Shown here: positions 60,697-64,000 of the stretch, one piece after another
Layout: each line of letters begins with the position of its first letter
How positions within the stretch are numbered: position 1 is the stretch's first letter
Made by a program: the position numbers and the translations under genes
Notes under the pieces: model-generated
Database searches by the model: none
Told to the model about the DNA's origin: nothing
The model's input: only the letters and a program-made list of their open reading frames with translations
NCBI GenBank assembly: GCA_022575985.1
Contig: JAKSXM010000007.1
Span: forward strand, 56,202,501-56,266,500
Direction: 5' to 3'
Length of the DNA: 64,000 nucleotides
Source: Anagrus nilaparvatae
Taxonomy: Eukaryota; Arthropoda; Insecta; Hymenoptera; Mymaridae

Positions 60697-63340
60697 TACC
60701 CTGCCAACTAGCTGGCACTTTGGTTCCTCAAACAATGAGCTAAATACTTCAATATACCACAGATATCACCGATTACAACGTAACCATGCAATCAAACATA
60801 CATTTCTATTAACTTTTAAAAGTTAAAAGAAAATTTATGTATTGAATTCAACTAAATCTATTTTTTTCAAAATAAAATCTAAAGTAATTTATTGGATAAT
60901 AATTATTCAAGATAGTACTTTCATGGAATTACATGAAGTATTACACCAAAAAAAAAAAATATTGCATTTTTTTAAATATTTTTGTTTTTTTAATTTTCAG
61001 AAAAAAATTTTTGAAAAAATCGGTATCAGATCCAAAAAATTACTATAAATTTATTATTATTAGTTAACGAACTGTCTAAAACCATAGAATAATATTACAG
61101 TAATATTATTCTATGCTAAAACTAGTACTCTCATAGAAATAAATTAGGTACTACGTCCAAAAAGAAAAAAACGCTGCCAAGTGATTGGCACTATGGTTCC
61201 TCATCAACAATAGCAAAATATTTATAATGGTCTATTTTATCTAATAAAAATGATGTTTTTTTAATTTTTTTATATGAAAAATATTCAAAAAAAAAATTTG
61301 AAAAATTACGTATCAGATGGAAAAAATCCTTTAAAACCATAATTCTGGATATTAGTACTTTCATAGAAATAAATTAAGTACTACATCCAAAAAGAAAAAA
61401 AATTATTGTGTTTTTTTAATTTCTTTATACAAAAAATTTTGAAAAAAAAAATTTACAAAAATTACGTATCAGATGGAGAATTCCTTTAAAAACGATAATT
61501 CTAGATATTAGTACTTTCATAAAAATAAATTAAGTACTAAGTCCAAAAAGAAAAAAAATTATAATGTTTTTTTAATTCTTTTATACAAAAAATTTTGAAA
61601 AAAAAAAATTTCAAAAAAATTACATATCAGATAGAGAAATCCTTTAAAACCATAATTCTGGATATTAGTACTTTCATATAAATAAATTAAGTACTAAGTC
61701 CACAAAGAAAAAAAATTATTGTGTTTTTTTAATTTTTTTATACAAAAAATTTTGAAAAAAAAAATTTCGAAAAATTACATATAAGATGGAGAAATCCTTT
61801 AAAAACGATGATTCTGGATATTAGAACTTTCTTAGAAATAAATTAGGTATTACGTCCAAAAAGAAAAAAAATTATTGTATTTTTTTAATTTTTTTATTAA
61901 AAAAATTTTGAAAAAAAAAAATATCGAAAAATTACGTATCACATCCCGACGAATTGTCCTGAGATCTCTAGAGATCTCCAGAGATCTCCGGAGATCTCTA
62001 GAGATCTCTAAACTTGTTTTTAATTATTTCCAATGATTGAAGCTTATTATGCTAAAAATGCTTATAAATAGCTCCAACAAGCCTACATTATTCATAATAC
62101 ATGTAAAAAAAAATTCAAGCTGTATTTATACATAGCTAAACCATCAAAATTTGCCTTTTAATCAAACGAAAATCTGTAAAAATATTATTTTTTTCTATAA
62201 TTATTACGAAAATTGAAGCTAAACTTAGGTTTCTGACAAAAGATTTTTAAAAAGTGAATTACTATTATTATGATTAATAAAACTTGTATATTTTAAAGCT
62301 CAAAAAGCACTCTATGTCAATAAAATCATAATTTGCTTATGGAGAAATTGAAGAAATTTCAAAGATTTAAATCATTTCAACTGTTTGGAGATATTATTCA
62401 GAATTGAAGAATCCTTTTTCATTAAATAGACAAATAATTTATCATATATACCTTCAGTTTTCTTGAAAGAACCTACTGAATCTCGAGCCAAGTGCCCCAA
62501 CTTTACATGAGAAGGGGATTCTTAGACGAATATTTTAAATTTTGCTGTAACTTTACTTTTCCACCAAATAACTTCCTGAGTCTTATTTTTCTGATCACAA
62601 ACGAATTAATGAAATATAAACATTTAAAGCGTTTAATATCACATATAAACAAAATTTGTTATTATTATTACTGCTAACTTTTATCATAACTGTCTTTCTA
62701 ACTTAAATTACTATAAAATAAAAAAATGAAATGAATAATTAAAAACAAGTTTAGAGATCTCCCGAGATCTCCGGAGATCTCCCCAATTTAGAGATCTCTA
62801 GAGATCTCAGGACAATTCGTCGGGATGAAATAATCATTTAAAAACGATAATTCTAAATATTCGTACTTTCGTAGAAAAACATTAAGTACTACATCCTAAA
62901 AAAAAAAAAATTGGCATTTTTTATATTTTTTGGCGGCAAAAATTTTGAGAAAAAAATTTTCAAAAAATTAAGTATCAGGTCCAAAAAATTACTTTTATAG
63001 AGGTTCTTAAAACTAGTACTTCCATGGAAGCAAATTATGTACTACGTTCAAAGAAAAAAAAAAAATTGGTGTTTTTTGTATTTTTTTATGAAAAAAATGT
63101 TGGGAAAAAAATTTTCAAAGAATTATGTATCAGATTCGAGATATCGAGTAAAACCCATACTTTCTATAGTTTAAAATAATCAGAAAAAAAGTTATAGGCA
63201 AAATAAAATTTTGTCAAATTTTTTTAATGCCAATAATGCAAATTTTTTTGCATATCACATGAAATTTCGGCGTTAACATTTCGAAGTTAACATTAACTTT
63301 AAAATGGTTAATTGTATATTTTCGTCGCGCCCTAGCTGTG
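60697..63340 (+). repeat. Family R repeat with ~157-bp tandem array, copy C (interrupted)
   Basis: The left flank (CCCTGCCAACTAGCTGGCAC, TTGGTTCCTCA, CACAGATATCACCGATTACA) is the inverse of 8806-8905. Units start near 60912, 61120, 61350, 61507, 61664, 61820, 62850 and 63010, with consensus ATTAGTACTTTCATAGAAAT then AAATTAAGTACTACRTCCAA then AAAAATTACGTATCAGATGG. A fresh MITE (61945-62824) splits one unit. The tail (ATGAAATTTCGGCGTTAAC) matches 56690. No coding content. Confidence 0.7.
61945..62824. mobile_element. 880-bp MITE with GAGATCTC palindrome arrays in its TIRs
   Basis: The TIRs start CCCGACGAATTGTCCT at both ends. Next come five copies of the 8-bp palindrome GAGATCTC at the left (61961-62008), on a strict 10-bp period, and five at the right (62754-62809). 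The arms end with AAACTTGTTTTTAATTATT. The flanks are AT on both sides; deleting the element and one AT rebuilds an ordinary family R unit (GTATCACAT + GAAATAATC, compare GTATCAGATGGAGAAATC). That fixes the boundaries and the 2-bp TSD. The centre (62040-62700) carries no recognisable ORF. Confidence 0.85.
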
Positions 63341-63700
63341 ACACTCCCTTCGTAGGTCCGCATTAAATTTAATAAAGAATCATTTTGTACTGCAGTTCAC
63401 ATGCCCGTTGCAAATAATTATTAAATATTTTATATAATTATTTAAATATATTTGAAAAAAGATTAAAATCAACAAGTATATATTATATAAATAAATATAA
63501 ATATAATCAACTATATTTATTTCATAAATAATATATTTGTTAATATAAATTATTTATTATATTTTTATTGAACATGACAAGAGCTACTTTTGAACAAAAA
63601 ATATTACTAGTGTTATACTTTTTCAATTAAATAGTTATCTTTCTGGTAAGTCTACATTTTATCTAGAGAGAGTGACACCAAAACAAAAAAAATTAATTTA
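63341..63700. other. Noncoding stretch, nothing recognised
   Basis: A slightly GC-richer start (GCGCCCTAGCTGTGACACTC, CTTCGTAGGTCCGC) is followed by A/T-rich DNA. No ORF, repeat match or RNA gene was seen. Confidence 0.4.
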
Positions 63701-63774
63701 CTGCTTCAAGATAATGCTTTACTGAGTATGCCAAAATAAATAAAAATTAATCTTAATTAAAAATAAAAAAGAAA

Positions 63775-63905
63775 TGAAATTTGAAAAAATGCGGAAAATG
63801 GCGGGACCAATCAGCAAGAGTTGCCACATGTCGCCACTCTCTATTATACGCATTCTGGCGAAAGGGAAGGAACAAGCGCCGCCATATTGAATCGAGAGGA
63901 GCTAC
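63775..63905. promoter_or_regulatory. Candidate promoter with CCAAT box and paired GCCGCCAT motifs
   Basis: AAAATGGCGGGACCAATCAG combines ATGGCGG with a full CCAAT box (ACCAATCAG, the NF-Y type). About 85 bp on, CGCCGCCATATTGAATC carries the same core inverted (GCCGCCAT, Pho/YY1-like). The patch is GC-rich for this window and holds no ORF worth keeping on either strand. I infer the promoter of a housekeeping-type gene that lies beyond the right edge. Orientation cannot be decided. Confidence 0.4.
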
Positions 63906-64000
63906 TTTTAATAAATAAATAAATACCCAATGTGCATGCAATGAAATTCAAGTGAAAAGTAGAAAGAAAAATGAATTATAATTTTAAACATCAATTTCTC

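Noticed and set aside
1..64000. CRISPR arrays, prokaryotic operons, phage or bacterial toxin systems
   Set aside because: No regularly spaced short repeats with unique spacers, no dense ORFs and no ribosome-binding sites were found; the spliced exons and transposon types show an animal nuclear genome.

Overview
The window reads as a very AT-rich animal nuclear genome, most probably an arthropod and perhaps an insect. There is no operon structure and no dense run of long ORFs. There are spliced exons with GT..AG introns, remnants of piggyBac, non-LTR and Helitron-type elements, and many foldback and other TIR elements nested in each other. The species cannot be named from this sequence. Only about 1.5 kb looks like intact protein-coding sequence.

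Layout. 1-7100: AT-rich noncoding DNA with two small dispersed repeats. 7548-10834 and 22782-25778: two Helitron/Helentron-like elements, both on the minus strand. Their two ends match but their middles differ. 11400-14170: repeat fragments and a 427-bp foldback. 16288-16935: a TIR element with a clear 8-bp target-site duplication and seven copies of a 12-bp motif. 16991-18030: a decayed non-LTR endonuclease domain. 18030-34460: mostly unassigned sequence with dispersed repeats. 34592-37973: a TIR-bounded unit carrying a broken copy of an arthropod multicopy ORF, itself split by a 1-kb foldback. 38380-46900: mostly unassigned, with a small Tourist-like MITE and one possible terminal exon. 46903-47800: a piggyBac remnant.

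The most gene-like locus is 49878-52144 on the minus strand. Eleven short exons join through canonical splice sites into one frame of about 465 codons, with a poly(A) signal just after the stop. The protein is lysine-rich and low in complexity, with a Pro/Gln/Tyr-rich tail. I recognise no domain. About 0.7 kb away, head to head, lies a decayed 5' piece of an RTEL1-type helicase gene that still keeps one intron.

From 53230 to 63340 the sequence is again repeats: a 411-bp hairpin, two adjacent foldbacks, a family with an internal ~157-bp tandem array (also at 8150-8910 in the opposite orientation), and an 880-bp MITE whose ends are arrays of the palindrome GAGATCTC. The last 250 bases hold a GC-richer patch with a CCAAT box and mirror-image GCCGCCAT/ATGGCGG motifs, which could be a promoter for a gene beyond the edge.

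The elements show a clear order of insertion, because several insertion points can be read from uninterrupted copies or from the interrupted reading frame. All family assignments are from reading the sequence. No database search was run.
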